Shown here in pieces: positions 1 through 5,691 of a DNA stretch of 5,691 nucleotides. Below the pieces are notes generated by a model. That model ran no database searches, was not told the origin of the DNA, and saw only the letters and a program-made list of their open reading frames with translations. The translations under genes were made by a program, and so were the position numbers. Source of the DNA: Methylocapsa sp. (GTDB lineage Bacteria > Pseudomonadota > Alphaproteobacteria > Rhizobiales > Beijerinckiaceae); assembly GCA_017353815.1 (NCBI GenBank), contig JAFMSB010000130.1:1-5691 (forward strand). Reading direction: 5' to 3'. The stretch's first letter is position 1. Each line of letters begins with the position of its first letter.

Positions 1-1
1 C

Positions 2-547
2 GCCGGAACCGAACGCGGACTGTTCCTTGGAGCGTCGAATGTCGCCATCCGGCCGGTTTATACTTTGGTTTTGGAGGCGGGCTACTTTATCACACCCAAT
101 ATTGCCCTAGTGCTTGGCACAGCAGTTCCTCCCCTCTCGCATTTCAAAGCAACCGGTCTTGTTGCTGCGCCGGTTCTTGGCACCAATCTCCTCGGCAGCG
201 CGCGCTACGGGGAAGTGGTCCTCTTCCTGCAATATCGCTTCACTCAGTTCGGCCCGTTTCAGCCTTATGTAGGGGCTGGGCCGGGTTACGCGCTCAATTT
301 CGGCAACATCAGCGATGGCCTTCTAACAGGGTTTTACTGGGATCAAAATTTCGCCTTCATTCTTCAAGGGGGGGCCGATTACATGCTCACCCCCAATTGG
401 GGAGTGTTTGTCGACGCAAAAAAAGTATTCTTTTCAACCGATTCGGGTGGATTTGCTCGCAGCAACCTCGGCGTCGTAGTGCCAGTTCGCGCTCAAGTGA
501 GGGTCGATCCTTGGGTGGCGGATGTGGGGATCACATTCAAATATTAA
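2..547 (+). CDS. OmpW-family outer membrane beta-barrel protein, 5'-truncated by window edge
   Basis: The reading frame is open from the first bases to a TAA at 545-547, giving 181 residues. No start or signal peptide is visible, so the gene begins upstream; OmpW proteins are usually about 200-230 residues including the signal peptide, so roughly the first 20-50 are missing. A TTG at 65 is in frame but lies inside the conserved region and is not the start. Family hallmarks seen: the strand pair containing VLEAGYFITPNIALVLG, then a VPP turn with HFKATG, then LQYRF followed by FQPYVGAGPGYAL (about residues 78-99), and a C-terminal strand ending VADVGITFKY. A terminal aromatic residue is the usual outer-membrane insertion signal. 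OmpW proteins are small eight-stranded barrels proposed to admit hydrophobic molecules; the substrate here is unknown. The gene looks less GC-rich than its neighbours and contains runs of seven G (368-374) and seven A (417-423). It converges on grpE with only 20 bp between stops. Confidence 0.88.
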   Translation, partial: AGTERGLFLGASNVAIRPVYTLVLEAGYFITPNIALVLGTAVPPLSHFKATGLVAAPVLGTNLLGSARYGEVVLFLQYRFTQFGPFQPYVGAGPGYALNFGNISDGLLTGFYWDQNFAFILQGGADYMLTPNWGVFVDAKKVFFSTDSGGFARSNLGVVVPVRAQVRVDPWVADVGITFKY

Positions 548-567
548 GGCGGCGGCGCGCGGCCGTA

Positions 568-1221
568 TTAGGCGGGCGTCTCACCGTTTCCTCCTGGCGC
601 CTTTGAGCCGCAGCGGGAAACTCCAACCTTGGCCGGGCGGAGCACCCGGTCGCCGATGGCATAACCTTCCTCGACGACTTGGACCACGGTCCCGTTTGGC
701 GCCCTGTCGTCCGCCACCTCAAAAAGGGCCTCGTGCAGATTGGGATCGAATTTCGAACCCAAAGGGTCGAGCTTCTTCACTCCGTATTTCGCAAGCCGGG
801 AGAGAAAATCCCGCTCGGTGACCTCGATCCCCTCGGCAAACGCCTTCCAAGAGTACTCCGCCTTCTCGCGCAGCTCTTGCGGAATACTCGCAAGAGCACG
901 GCGCAGATTGTCTGCAACGGCAACCATGTCGCGGGCAAATGAGGCCACGCCATAGGCCCTCGCGTCGGCTGTCTCCCGCTCGGAGCGGCGGCGCAGATTT
1001 TCTGTTTCGGCGAGGGCACGCAAAAGCTTGTCTTTCAGCTCGGCGGTTTCGCCGCGCAATTTATCCAACTCCGCCGCCGGCTCGCCTGCTTCGGCTTCCC
1101 CGGATGATAGAGGCGCTTCAGCCGAGCCAGCGGCCGGTCCCGCAACGCCTTCGCGGCTCTCCGGAATCGCTCCGCTTTCGCCATTTTGCGCTTTGTATTC
1201 GGCTCTCTTCGCGTCGTTCAT
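568..1221 (-). CDS. grpE: GrpE, nucleotide exchange factor for DnaK
   Basis: This encodes the cytoplasmic co-chaperone that speeds ADP release from DnaK in the DnaK-DnaJ-GrpE folding cycle. The 217-residue protein has the normal GrpE layout. It starts with a charged, Ala/Glu/Gly-rich disordered tail (1-45). A long helix rich in Leu, Glu and Arg follows (about 48-100, containing RALAETENLRRRSERE), which forms the dimerising coiled coil. Next comes the segment YGVKKLDPLGSKFDPNLHEA (146-165). The C-terminal beta domain holds GTVVQVVEEGYAIGDRVLRP (177-196), the family signature that contacts the DnaK ATPase domain. The ATG at 1221 is chosen because length and the acidic tail fit; the ribosome site is weak (GCGAG at 1227-1231, or GGGA further out at 1234-1237). 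hrcA, often next to grpE in related bacteria, is absent; the upstream neighbour is glnD, 148 bp away. The gap holds a candidate heat-shock promoter, so independent induction is likely. Confidence 0.97.
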   Translation of the reverse strand: MNDAKRAEYKAQNGESGAIPESREGVAGPAAGSAEAPLSSGEAEAGEPAAELDKLRGETAELKDKLLRALAETENLRRRSERETADARAYGVASFARDMVAVADNLRRALASIPQELREKAEYSWKAFAEGIEVTERDFLSRLAKYGVKKLDPLGSKFDPNLHEALFEVADDRAPNGTVVQVVEEGYAIGDRVLRPAKVGVSRCGSKAPGGNGETPA

Positions 1222-1251
1222 GGTAGCTCGCCATCCCTGTTAGGCTATTGA

Positions 1252-1283
1252 CGGATATCAGCCGTCCGGCGCTCAAAATCAAG
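1252..1283 (-). promoter_or_regulatory. Candidate heat-shock (RpoH-type) promoter for grpE
   Basis: On the minus strand the sequence reads CTTG (1280-1283), 18 bp, then CTGATATCCG (1252-1261). The alphaproteobacterial heat-shock consensus as I recall it is CTTG, 17-18 bp, then CYTATNTNNG; only the third base of the -10 box differs. Transcription would start about 20 bp before the grpE ATG, leaving a short leader. The same bases could weakly serve a housekeeping sigma factor (TTGATT, 17 bp, GATATC). Location before a heat-shock gene supports the call; start-site data would be needed to confirm it. Confidence 0.6.
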
Positions 1284-1290
1284 TTTTGAG
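1272..1290. repeat. 7-bp perfect inverted repeat overlapping the grpE -35 element
   Basis: Arms CTCAAAA (1272-1278) and TTTTGAG (1284-1290) are perfectly complementary around a 5-nt centre TCAAG. The right-hand part of the centre provides the CTTG of the candidate heat-shock -35 box on the minus strand. The dyad could be an operator or a weak RNA hairpin ending read-through from glnD. It is not the CIRCE element bound by HrcA, which has arms TTAGCACTC and GAGTGCTAA with a 9-bp spacer. Dyads this short can also arise by chance in AT-rich sequence. Confidence 0.5.
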
Positions 1291-1340
1291 GACTTTCCAA
1301 AAGGCGGAGAGAAATGGCAAGAACTCCCGGCACCGCCCTT

Positions 1341-1364
1341 CCGCTTCGGCTTGCCGCCGAGCGG
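1341..1364 (-). terminator. GC-rich hairpin just after the glnD stop, possible terminator or transcript-end stabiliser
   Basis: Read on the minus strand, CCGCT and CGGC pair with GCCG and AGCGG, giving nine base pairs with one bulged A and a GGCAA loop. It begins 5 bp after the glnD TGA. No T-run follows (the next bases are AAGGGCGG), so it is not a textbook intrinsic terminator. It may pause polymerase or protect the 3' end of the gshB-glnD message. It lies outside the coding regions, where nine GC-rich pairs are easily strong enough to fold. Confidence 0.4.
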
Positions 1365-1369
1365 CCAAA

Positions 1370-4189
1370 TCAATCCGCCCGTCTGGCTGCGGCGGATGCC
1401 TCTTTTGACGGTTCGAAAACTCTTATGACCGCCCTCCGTATCGCCTCCTGCTTATTCGGCGAAGTAATTTTTTCTCCCGTGAGATCGGTGACATAGAACA
1501 CATCTGCCGCCTTTTCGCCAAATGTCGCAATGTGAGCGGAAGCAATATTGAGATTGAGATTGGATAAAAGCGACGTCAATTCATAGAGGAGGCCCGGCCG
1601 GTCAAGGCCGGTGACCTCAACCACGGTGAAACGGGCCGAAAGCGTATTATCGATCGCGGCTTCTGGCGGAACGCGGAAAACGTCGCGGCGCGGGGCAGAT
1701 TGCGAAGATCGGGCCGCAACCAGCTGCTTTAAGCGGAGCTGGCCTCTCAACGCCCGCTCGATGGTAAGCACGATGTTGGCTGCCCGCCGCAATTCGTCCT
1801 CGTCGAAGGCGAATGCCCGCGAAATAAAAATCGTATCAACCGCCATGCCGTCTGCCGTCGTGAACACCTGCGCGTCGACGATGTTGGCGCCGCTTGCGGC
1901 GCAGGCTCCGGCAATGACGGATAAAAGCCGCGCATGGTCGGGTGCAATAACGGAAAGCTCGGTGACGTCACGATCCCGGTGGACCCGGACATCGGTAACC
2001 GGAACAGGCAGATCGACCTCGGTCATGTTCAAAAGTTTGGCGTGAAGGACCTTCTGATCGAGGGTGGCTTTGAGCCAATAGGCCCGGGGCAAGCGCTCGG
2101 CATAGGCATCGAAATCGATCATCGGCCAATGGGGAAGCGCGTGGCGCAATTCCTCGCGCGCTTCGGCTACGCGCTGATTGTAGCTGACCGTCGAGTGCCC
2201 GCCCGCAAGCAACACCTCCGTTTCAAAATAAAGCGTGCGCAGAAGCTGGTTCTTCCAGTTGTTCCAGACGCCGGGCCCGACCGCGCGAATATCGCAAATT
2301 GTGAGAATGAAGAGCATCTTCAGGCGCTCGAGGGTTTGGACGCGGCGGGCAAAGGCCGCGATTGTCGCCCTGTCGCCCAGATCGCGGCGCTGCGCCGTAT
2401 CCGACATGATCAGATGATTCTCGACAAGCCAGGCCACCGTCTCCGTTTCGGACGCCGAAAGGCCGAGGCGCGGACAAAGCGAGCGGGCGACAGCGATACC
2501 CGCGTGGGAATGATCCTCGATCCGCCCCTTCGCGATGTCGTGGAGAAAAAGTGCCACATACAAAGCCCGCCGGTTGCTTATCGACGCCACAATATCGGTT
2601 GCTAGGGGAAGTTCGGCGCGAACCTTTTGCGATTCCAGTTCGGCGAGATTCCCGATCGAACGAAGGAGGTGCTCATCGACCGTATAATGATGGTACATAT
2701 TGAATTGCATGAGGGCCACGATACGGCCGAAGTCGGGGACGAAGCGCCCGAGAACCCCGGCCTCATTCATGAGCCGCAATACGATCTCAGGCTCGTTGCG
2801 CGAAGTCAGAATGTCCAGAAACAACCGGTTCGCCTCGGCGTTGCCGCGCAAATTCGCGTCGGCCCTTTTGAGCGCCAAAGTAACCTGTCTCGTTGCATCG
2901 GGATGGATGGCGAGCCCGTTGCGGTCGGCAATCCAGAACAGCCGGATGAGGTTGACCGGGTCGCGGGCAAAAACGTCGGAATTGCGGTAAGTAACCCGGC
3001 CGTTTTCGAGCACAAAGCTGCGCGCCGCGATCGCCAGGCGTTTGCGCCTCTTCGGGGCAAAACGATCAAGCTGCGCCATCGGCTTTGCTTGCTTTTCCTC
3101 AAGCGCGGCACATAGGATGGCGGTCAAATCCCCGACCTGCTTGGCGACCAGAAAATAATGCTTCATGAAGCGTTCGACGTTGGCGAGGCCGCCCCGGGTT
3201 GAGTAGCCAAGCCGCTCGGCGATGCGGCGCTGGTGATCGAAACTTAGTATTTCTTCCGCTCTGCCCGTCAAAAAATGGAGATGGCAGCGCACTCGCCAGA
3301 GAAATTCTTCGCAGCGCCGGAAGAGCTTGTATTCGGAAGGGGAAAAGACGCCTGCGGCGGCAAGGTCCGCCGCGTCGTTCAGCCGGTAGACGTATTTCGC
3401 GATCCAGAACAAAGTGTTGAGATCACGCAGGCCGCCCTTTCCGTCCTTGACATTGGGCTCGACGAGATAGCGCGAACGGCCGGCATGCGCGATCCGGGCG
3501 TCGCGCTCGGTGAGCTTTGCGGCGACAAATTCCGGCGCGGTATCCCGAACGATCTCCTTGTCAAACCGGCTCTGCAAGCTCTCAAAGAGGGCCCGGTTGC
3601 CAAGGATGAGGCGCGCTTCGAGCATTGCCGTGCGGACTGTCATGTCCGCGCGCGCATCGATGATGCATTCCTCGACCGTCCGGGCCGAATGGCCAATCTT
3701 CTGCCCGAGATCCCACAGCACATAAAGGATTGTTTCGATGATGCGTTCGCCTTCCGCGCGAACGGGCGGCAAAAGAAACAACAGATCGATGTCGGATCCC
3801 GGCGCAAGGCTTGCGCGGCCGTAGCCGCCAACGGCCACGATCGCAATCGCCTCGCCGGAGTTTTGGAGGGGACGGACGCGGGTCGTTGCGTAGTAGGCAA
3901 TTTCCCGGATAAGCTCGTCCTCGAGCTGAGCGAGCGTGCTGGTGCATGCGTATCCGCCGCCCTCGCGCTCAAAAGTCTGACGAATGAAAATGCGGCCACG
4001 GTCAAACGCCTCGCGGAAAAGCGCGAGCACCTCCGCCTTTGTTTCGCGTGCCGGCGCCGGAGCACCGCCCGCGTAAACCGCCGCTATTCTCGCCCGCAAG
4101 CCCGCGCGATCGAAATAAGCGCCGCGAGGTGCCGCGCTGCGCCCAGGCCTGGGCCGTACCGGTAATTCCAGCCCCTCCCGTGCGCTCAT
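1370..4189 (-). CDS. glnD: Bifunctional PII uridylyltransferase / uridylyl-removing enzyme GlnD
   Basis: GlnD is the cytoplasmic glutamine sensor of nitrogen control. At low glutamine it transfers UMP from UTP to PII proteins (GlnB/GlnK); at high glutamine it removes it, which in turn sets glutamine synthetase adenylylation and NtrBC activity. The 939-residue protein is full length (about 890 in E. coli, 930-970 in rhizobia). The nucleotidyltransferase domain carries [20 protein letters not shown] (121-140) with metal-binding D133 and D135, followed by the conserved [11 protein letters not shown] (246-256). The HD domain for deuridylylation carries HHYTVDEH (500-507), H550-D551, H560/H562 and [14 protein letters not shown] (591-604). 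Two C-terminal ACT domains, the glutamine-sensing part, span about 743-820 and 854-930, the second with [12 protein letters not shown] (861-872). All key residues are present, so both activities should be intact. The start is fixed by the ATGA overlap with gshB and an AGAGG site 5 nt away, so expression is probably coupled to gshB. Confidence 0.98.
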   Translation of the reverse strand: MSAREGLELPVRPRPGRSAAPRGAYFDRAGLRARIAAVYAGGAPAPARETKAEVLALFREAFDRGRIFIRQTFEREGGGYACTSTLAQLEDELIREIAYYATTRVRPLQNSGEAIAIVAVGGYGRASLAPGSDIDLLFLLPPVRAEGERIIETILYVLWDLGQKIGHSARTVEECIIDARADMTVRTAMLEARLILGNRALFESLQSRFDKEIVRDTAPEFVAAKLTERDARIAHAGRSRYLVEPNVKDGKGGLRDLNTLFWIAKYVYRLNDAADLAAAGVFSPSEYKLFRRCEEFLWRVRCHLHFLTGRAEEILSFDHQRRIAERLGYSTRGGLANVERFMKHYFLVAKQVGDLTAILCAALEEKQAKPMAQLDRFAPKRRKRLAIAARSFVLENGRVTYRNSDVFARDPVNLIRLFWIADRNGLAIHPDATRQVTLALKRADANLRGNAEANRLFLDILTSRNEPEIVLRLMNEAGVLGRFVPDFGRIVALMQFNMYHHYTVDEHLLRSIGNLAELESQKVRAELPLATDIVASISNRRALYVALFLHDIAKGRIEDHSHAGIAVARSLCPRLGLSASETETVAWLVENHLIMSDTAQRRDLGDRATIAAFARRVQTLERLKMLFILTICDIRAVGPGVWNNWKNQLLRTLYFETEVLLAGGHSTVSYNQRVAEAREELRHALPHWPMIDFDAYAERLPRAYWLKATLDQKVLHAKLLNMTEVDLPVPVTDVRVHRDRDVTELSVIAPDHARLLSVIAGACAASGANIVDAQVFTTADGMAVDTIFISRAFAFDEDELRRAANIVLTIERALRGQLRLKQLVAARSSQSAPRRDVFRVPPEAAIDNTLSARFTVVEVTGLDRPGLLYELTSLLSNLNLNIASAHIATFGEKAADVFYVTDLTGEKITSPNKQEAIRRAVIRVFEPSKEASAAARRAD

Positions 4190-5220
4190 TTGTGCCTCTC
4201 GGATTGCGAGAGCATCGTCTGCCAGTCCGTCTGATCAAAGGCGGCCGGCACCGTCGAGGCCCGAGCCACCCGCGGGCGAAGGCGCGCTTTTGCTTCGATC
4301 GCATCCCAGATAGCTGCCGCAAGATCTGGGCCGCCAAGCTTATTGATGGTGCGGATTCCGGTCGGCGAAGTGACGTTGATTTCGGTGAGATGGCCGCCGA
4401 TTACATCGATGCCCGCAAAAAGCAATCCGCGCCGCTTCAGTTCCGGGCCAACAATGGCACAAATCGCACGCTCGCGCTCGGTCAGACTTGCGGCGGCGGC
4501 CGCGCCGCCACGGGCCATATTCGCCCGGATGTCACCTTTGGCGGGCACACGGTTGAGCGCCGCCAATGGCTCGCCCTCGACAAGGATGATCCTCTTGTCG
4601 CCCTCCAAAATCTGCGGCAAATAGCGCTGGACGACCCATGGCTCGCGAAAGCTCGCCGCAAACAGGTCGAAAAGCGAGCCGAAATTCGGGTCCTCGCGCG
4701 AGATCTTGAACACCGCCGCGCCGCCATGCCCGTGCAGAGGCTTCATCACGGCCTCGCCGTGCTCGTCGAGAAAAGCTTCGATGGCACGCCTGCTGCGCGT
4801 GATCAGCGTCGGCGGCATGAGCTGCGGGAAATTCATCACAAAGAGTTTTTCGGGCGCGTTGCGAACGCTTGCCGGATCGTTGACGATCAACACCCCGGGC
4901 CGGAGATGCTCGAGAAGATGCGTTGAGGTGATATAGGCGATATCGAACGGCGGATCCTGGCGCAGCAAGACCACATCGAGAAGGGAAAGATCGAGCAGGC
5001 TTGTCTCGCCCAAGGTGTAATGGTCGCCTGGAATATCCCGAACCTCGAGAGGCGCGGCCTCGGCCAGAACCCGCCCGCCGCGCATGGATAGCCTGTCGGG
5101 GGTATAGTAATTGAGCCGGTGGCCCCGGGCGCGCGCTTCAAGCAGCAGCGCAAAGGTGGAGTCGCCCGCGATGTTAATTTTCTCAATCGGATCCATCTGA
5201 ACGGCCACGTTCAGGGCCAT
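4186..5220 (-). CDS. gshB: Glutathione synthetase GshB
   Basis: GshB is a cytoplasmic ATP-grasp ligase that adds glycine to gamma-glutamylcysteine, the last step of glutathione synthesis. The protein has 344 residues, against about 316 in E. coli. The N-terminal domain opens with [18 protein letters not shown] (5-22), typical of the family, and contains RQDPPFD (87-93). The ATP-grasp core shows K160 in KPLHGHGG (160-167), the flexible loop over the active site. It is followed by EGDKR (206-210) and [21 protein letters not shown] (start 268), with Mg-binding E280 and N282. The loop is normally KPLDGMGG in E. coli, so the two histidines are a local variation in a variable stretch. I chose the ATG at 5220: it gives the conserved [10 protein letters not shown] opening and has GGAG 8 nt upstream. 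An in-frame ATG at 5307 would add 29 unconserved residues. The stop overlaps the glnD start as ATGA. A promoter of its own is not obvious; read-through from the tRNA-Tyr unit, 112 bp upstream, is possible. Confidence 0.97.
   Translation of the reverse strand: MALNVAVQMDPIEKINIAGDSTFALLLEARARGHRLNYYTPDRLSMRGGRVLAEAAPLEVRDIPGDHYTLGETSLLDLSLLDVVLLRQDPPFDIAYITSTHLLEHLRPGVLIVNDPASVRNAPEKLFVMNFPQLMPPTLITRSRRAIEAFLDEHGEAVMKPLHGHGGAAVFKISREDPNFGSLFDLFAASFREPWVVQRYLPQILEGDKRIILVEGEPLAALNRVPAKGDIRANMARGGAAAAASLTERERAICAIVGPELKRRGLLFAGIDVIGGHLTEINVTSPTGIRTINKLGGPDLAAAIWDAIEAKARLRPRVARASTVPAAFDQTDWQTMLSQSERHK
4195..4200 (-). promoter_or_regulatory. Ribosome binding site of glnD, inside the gshB 3' end
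   Basis: GAGAGG on the minus strand lies 5 nt before the glnD ATG (4187-4189) and sits within the last codons of gshB. It supports this ATG over any downstream start and suits translational re-initiation after the overlapping gshB stop. Confidence 0.75.
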
Positions 5221-5228
5221 CGAAATTG

Positions 5229-5232
5229 CTCC
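5229..5232 (-). promoter_or_regulatory. Ribosome binding site that decides the gshB start
   Basis: GGAG on the minus strand lies 8 nt before the ATG at 5220, good Shine-Dalgarno spacing. Together with the conserved [10 protein letters not shown] opening it favours this start over the in-frame ATG at 5307. Confidence 0.8.
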
Positions 5233-5291
5233 AGAAAAGGTTATGGACGCCCCGCAAGGTGGACAAGGAGACAAAGAAATCGCTTGCAACC

Positions 5292-5322
5292 GTTCCAGCC
5301 GCGCCATCGCTTAAGGCTGAAC
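5292..5322 (-). other. Imperfect hairpin in the tRNA-Tyr trailer / gshB leader
   Basis: On the minus strand GTTCAGCC (5315-5322) can pair with GGCTGGAAC (5292-5300), eight pairs with one bulged G and a 14-nt loop. It begins 10 nt after the CCA end of tRNA-Tyr. No T-run follows, so it is a poor intrinsic terminator; it might guide 3' processing of the tRNA or be chance. The 112-bp gap otherwise shows only the gshB ribosome site and a short direct repeat, ATCGCTT at 5279-5285 and 5306-5312. Confidence 0.3.
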
Positions 5323-5332
5323 AGACGAGTTC

Positions 5333-5417
5333 TGGTGGGGGAGGTAGGACTCGAACCTACGAAGGCTTAGCCAGCGGATTTACAGTCCGCCCCCTTTGCC
5401 GCTCGGGACACTCCCCC
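5333..5417 (-). tRNA. tRNA-Tyr (anticodon GTA)
   Basis: Read on the minus strand, this 85-nt gene folds as a class II tRNA. The acceptor stem is GGGGGAG (5411-5417) with CTCCCCC (5337-5343). The discriminator is A and the CCA end is encoded (5333-5335). The anticodon arm is GCGGA-CTGTAAA-TCCGC with anticodon GTA at 5381-5383. A long variable arm of about 13 nt contains GGC/GCC pairing, and the T arm is GTAGG-TTCGAGT-CCTAC. The long variable arm is expected of bacterial tRNA-Tyr. GTA reads both UAU and UAC through queuosine or G wobble at position 34. A promoter with a perfect -35 box lies just upstream, and gshB follows downstream on the same strand. Confidence 0.98.
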
Positions 5418-5440
5418 TTTAGCGCGCGTGAGCGCAGGCG

Positions 5441-5469
5441 CTTATGGGGACCGGGCTTTCCTCTGTCAA
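5441..5469 (-). promoter_or_regulatory. Housekeeping sigma-factor promoter of tRNA-Tyr
   Basis: On the minus strand a perfect TTGACA -35 box (5464-5469) is followed by 17 bp and CATAAG (5441-5446) as the -10 box, four of six matches to TATAAT. The -10 ends 23 bp before the tRNA, so the transcript would carry a leader of about 16 nt removed by RNase P. The bases after the -10 (CGCCTGC) are GC-rich; in enterobacteria such discriminators mark stringent control, which is only an inference here. Confidence 0.8.
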
Positions 5470-5545
5470 CGAAAATTCCGCGGTGATCTGCCTGCTAAGC
5501 GCGATTGCGCCCTTGCGCGGCCGCCGCCGCCATGAAAGGAACGAA

Positions 5546-5691
5546 ATGGCATTTTTCAAGGTCCGGACCGGCATTTGGCGCGCAGCAAATCGAAAGGCCC
5601 CGGCGCAAGGACCAGCTCGCCCGCCCGGCGGGGAGGGCGGGGCGGTGAGCCTCCCGGCGGGCCCCGGCACGCGAAACCGGTGCAGGGGGCG
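5546..5691 (+). CDS. Possible start of a plus-strand gene cut by the window edge
   Basis: An ATG at 5546 has AAGGA 5 nt upstream and opens a frame that stays free of stops to the end of the window, 48 codons. It starts MAFFKVRTGIWRAANRKAPA and continues Pro/Gly/Arg-rich. About three quarters of the codons end in G or C, as in the genes nearby, but the whole stretch is GC-rich, so that is weak evidence. No domain is recognisable. Many bacterial rRNA methyltransferases of the RlmB/TrmH type have a basic, Pro/Gly-rich head, and I recall such genes beside tRNA-Tyr in related bacteria, so that is one guess. A gene here would be divergent from the tRNA. Against it, strong GC-rich inverted repeats lie inside the frame. 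Confidence 0.25.
   Translation, partial: MAFFKVRTGIWRAANRKAPAQGPARPPGGEGGAVSLPAGPGTRNRCRG
5620..5641. repeat. Perfect 7-bp GC-only inverted repeat
   Basis: Arms CCCGCCC (5620-5626) and GGGCGGG (5635-5641) flank an 8-nt loop GGCGGGGA. Further G/C tracts around it (CCCCGGC at 5599-5605, GGCCCCGG at about 5659-5666) could extend or compete with the fold. It may be a transcript-end structure of an off-window minus-strand gene, or simply the base bias of a Pro/Gly/Arg-rich coding stretch. No T-run follows in either direction. Confidence 0.35.

Noticed and set aside
548..567. Shared terminator between the converging ompW-like gene and grpE
   Set aside because: The 20-bp gap offers only a 4-bp stem (CGGC 553-556 with GCCG 562-565) and no T-run, too weak to call.
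1222..1369. CIRCE operator for HrcA before grpE
   Set aside because: No TTAGCACTC-N9-GAGTGCTAA or close variant is present; the dyad at 1272-1290 has a different sequence and spacing.
1934..2605. Plus-strand open frame of 223 codons inside glnD
   Set aside because: Antisense to the HD and first ACT domains of glnD; its composition is a by-product of glnD codon bias.
3275..4165. Long plus-strand open frame of 296 codons inside glnD
   Set aside because: It lies wholly antisense to well-conserved glnD domains and has no recognisable domain. Long antisense frames are expected in GC-rich genes.
4039..4926. Plus-strand open frame of 295 codons across the gshB-glnD junction
   Set aside because: Antisense to two clearly identified genes, with a low-complexity, Arg-rich translation that resembles no family.
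5240..5270. Separate promoter for gshB (TTGTCC, 15 bp, CATAAC on the minus strand)
   Set aside because: The spacing is too short and both boxes match poorly, so it is not reliable.
5221..5307. 29-residue N-terminal extension of GshB from an ATG at 5307
   Set aside because: The conserved start [10 protein letters not shown] at 5220 has its own GGAG at proper spacing, and the extension is unlike known GshB.
5419..5670. Minus-strand open frame of 83 codons upstream of tRNA-Tyr
   Set aside because: It covers the tRNA promoter and ends just before the tRNA; the translation has no family character and no supporting ribosome site was seen.
1..5691. Mobile element, CRISPR array, toxin-antitoxin or defence system
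   Set aside because: No transposase, integrase, terminal inverted repeats, spaced direct repeats or small gene pairs were seen. The tRNA 3' end shows no duplicated attachment site within the window.

Overview
The window looks like a chromosomal segment of a GC-rich alphaproteobacterium. Hyphomicrobiales (Rhizobiales) is the best guess, possibly near the Beijerinckiaceae/Methylocystaceae. This rests on the protein styles (a 939-residue GlnD, an alphaproteobacterial-type GshB and GrpE), strong G/C preference at third codon positions, and a candidate heat-shock promoter of the alphaproteobacterial RpoH type. Nothing in the window fixes the genus.

Layout, left to right. Positions 1-547 (+) hold the 3' part of an OmpW-family outer-membrane beta-barrel gene that starts before the window. 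It converges, with a 20-bp gap, on a minus-strand block read right to left: a tRNA-Tyr gene (5333-5417) with a clear housekeeping-type promoter, gshB (4186-5220, glutathione synthetase), glnD (1370-4189, PII uridylyltransferase/uridylyl-removing enzyme) and grpE (568-1221, DnaK nucleotide exchange factor). gshB and glnD overlap by ATGA and are almost certainly co-translated. The 148-bp gap between glnD and grpE carries a GC-rich hairpin just after the glnD stop, then a CTTG-N18-CTGATATCCG element that closely fits a heat-shock promoter and contains a 7-bp perfect dyad. grpE therefore probably has its own promoter. The last 274 bp, upstream of the tRNA, hold the tRNA promoter and possibly the first codons of a plus-strand gene that runs off the window.

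How the genes work together: these are housekeeping functions (tyrosine decoding, redox buffering, nitrogen-status signalling, protein folding) rather than one pathway. The only strong physical link is the gshB-glnD translational overlap. I found no mobile element, CRISPR array, toxin-antitoxin pair, defence system or other undescribed system. The points worth a second look are regulatory: the gshB-glnD coupling, the candidate heat-shock promoter and dyad before grpE, and the possible gene start at the right edge.
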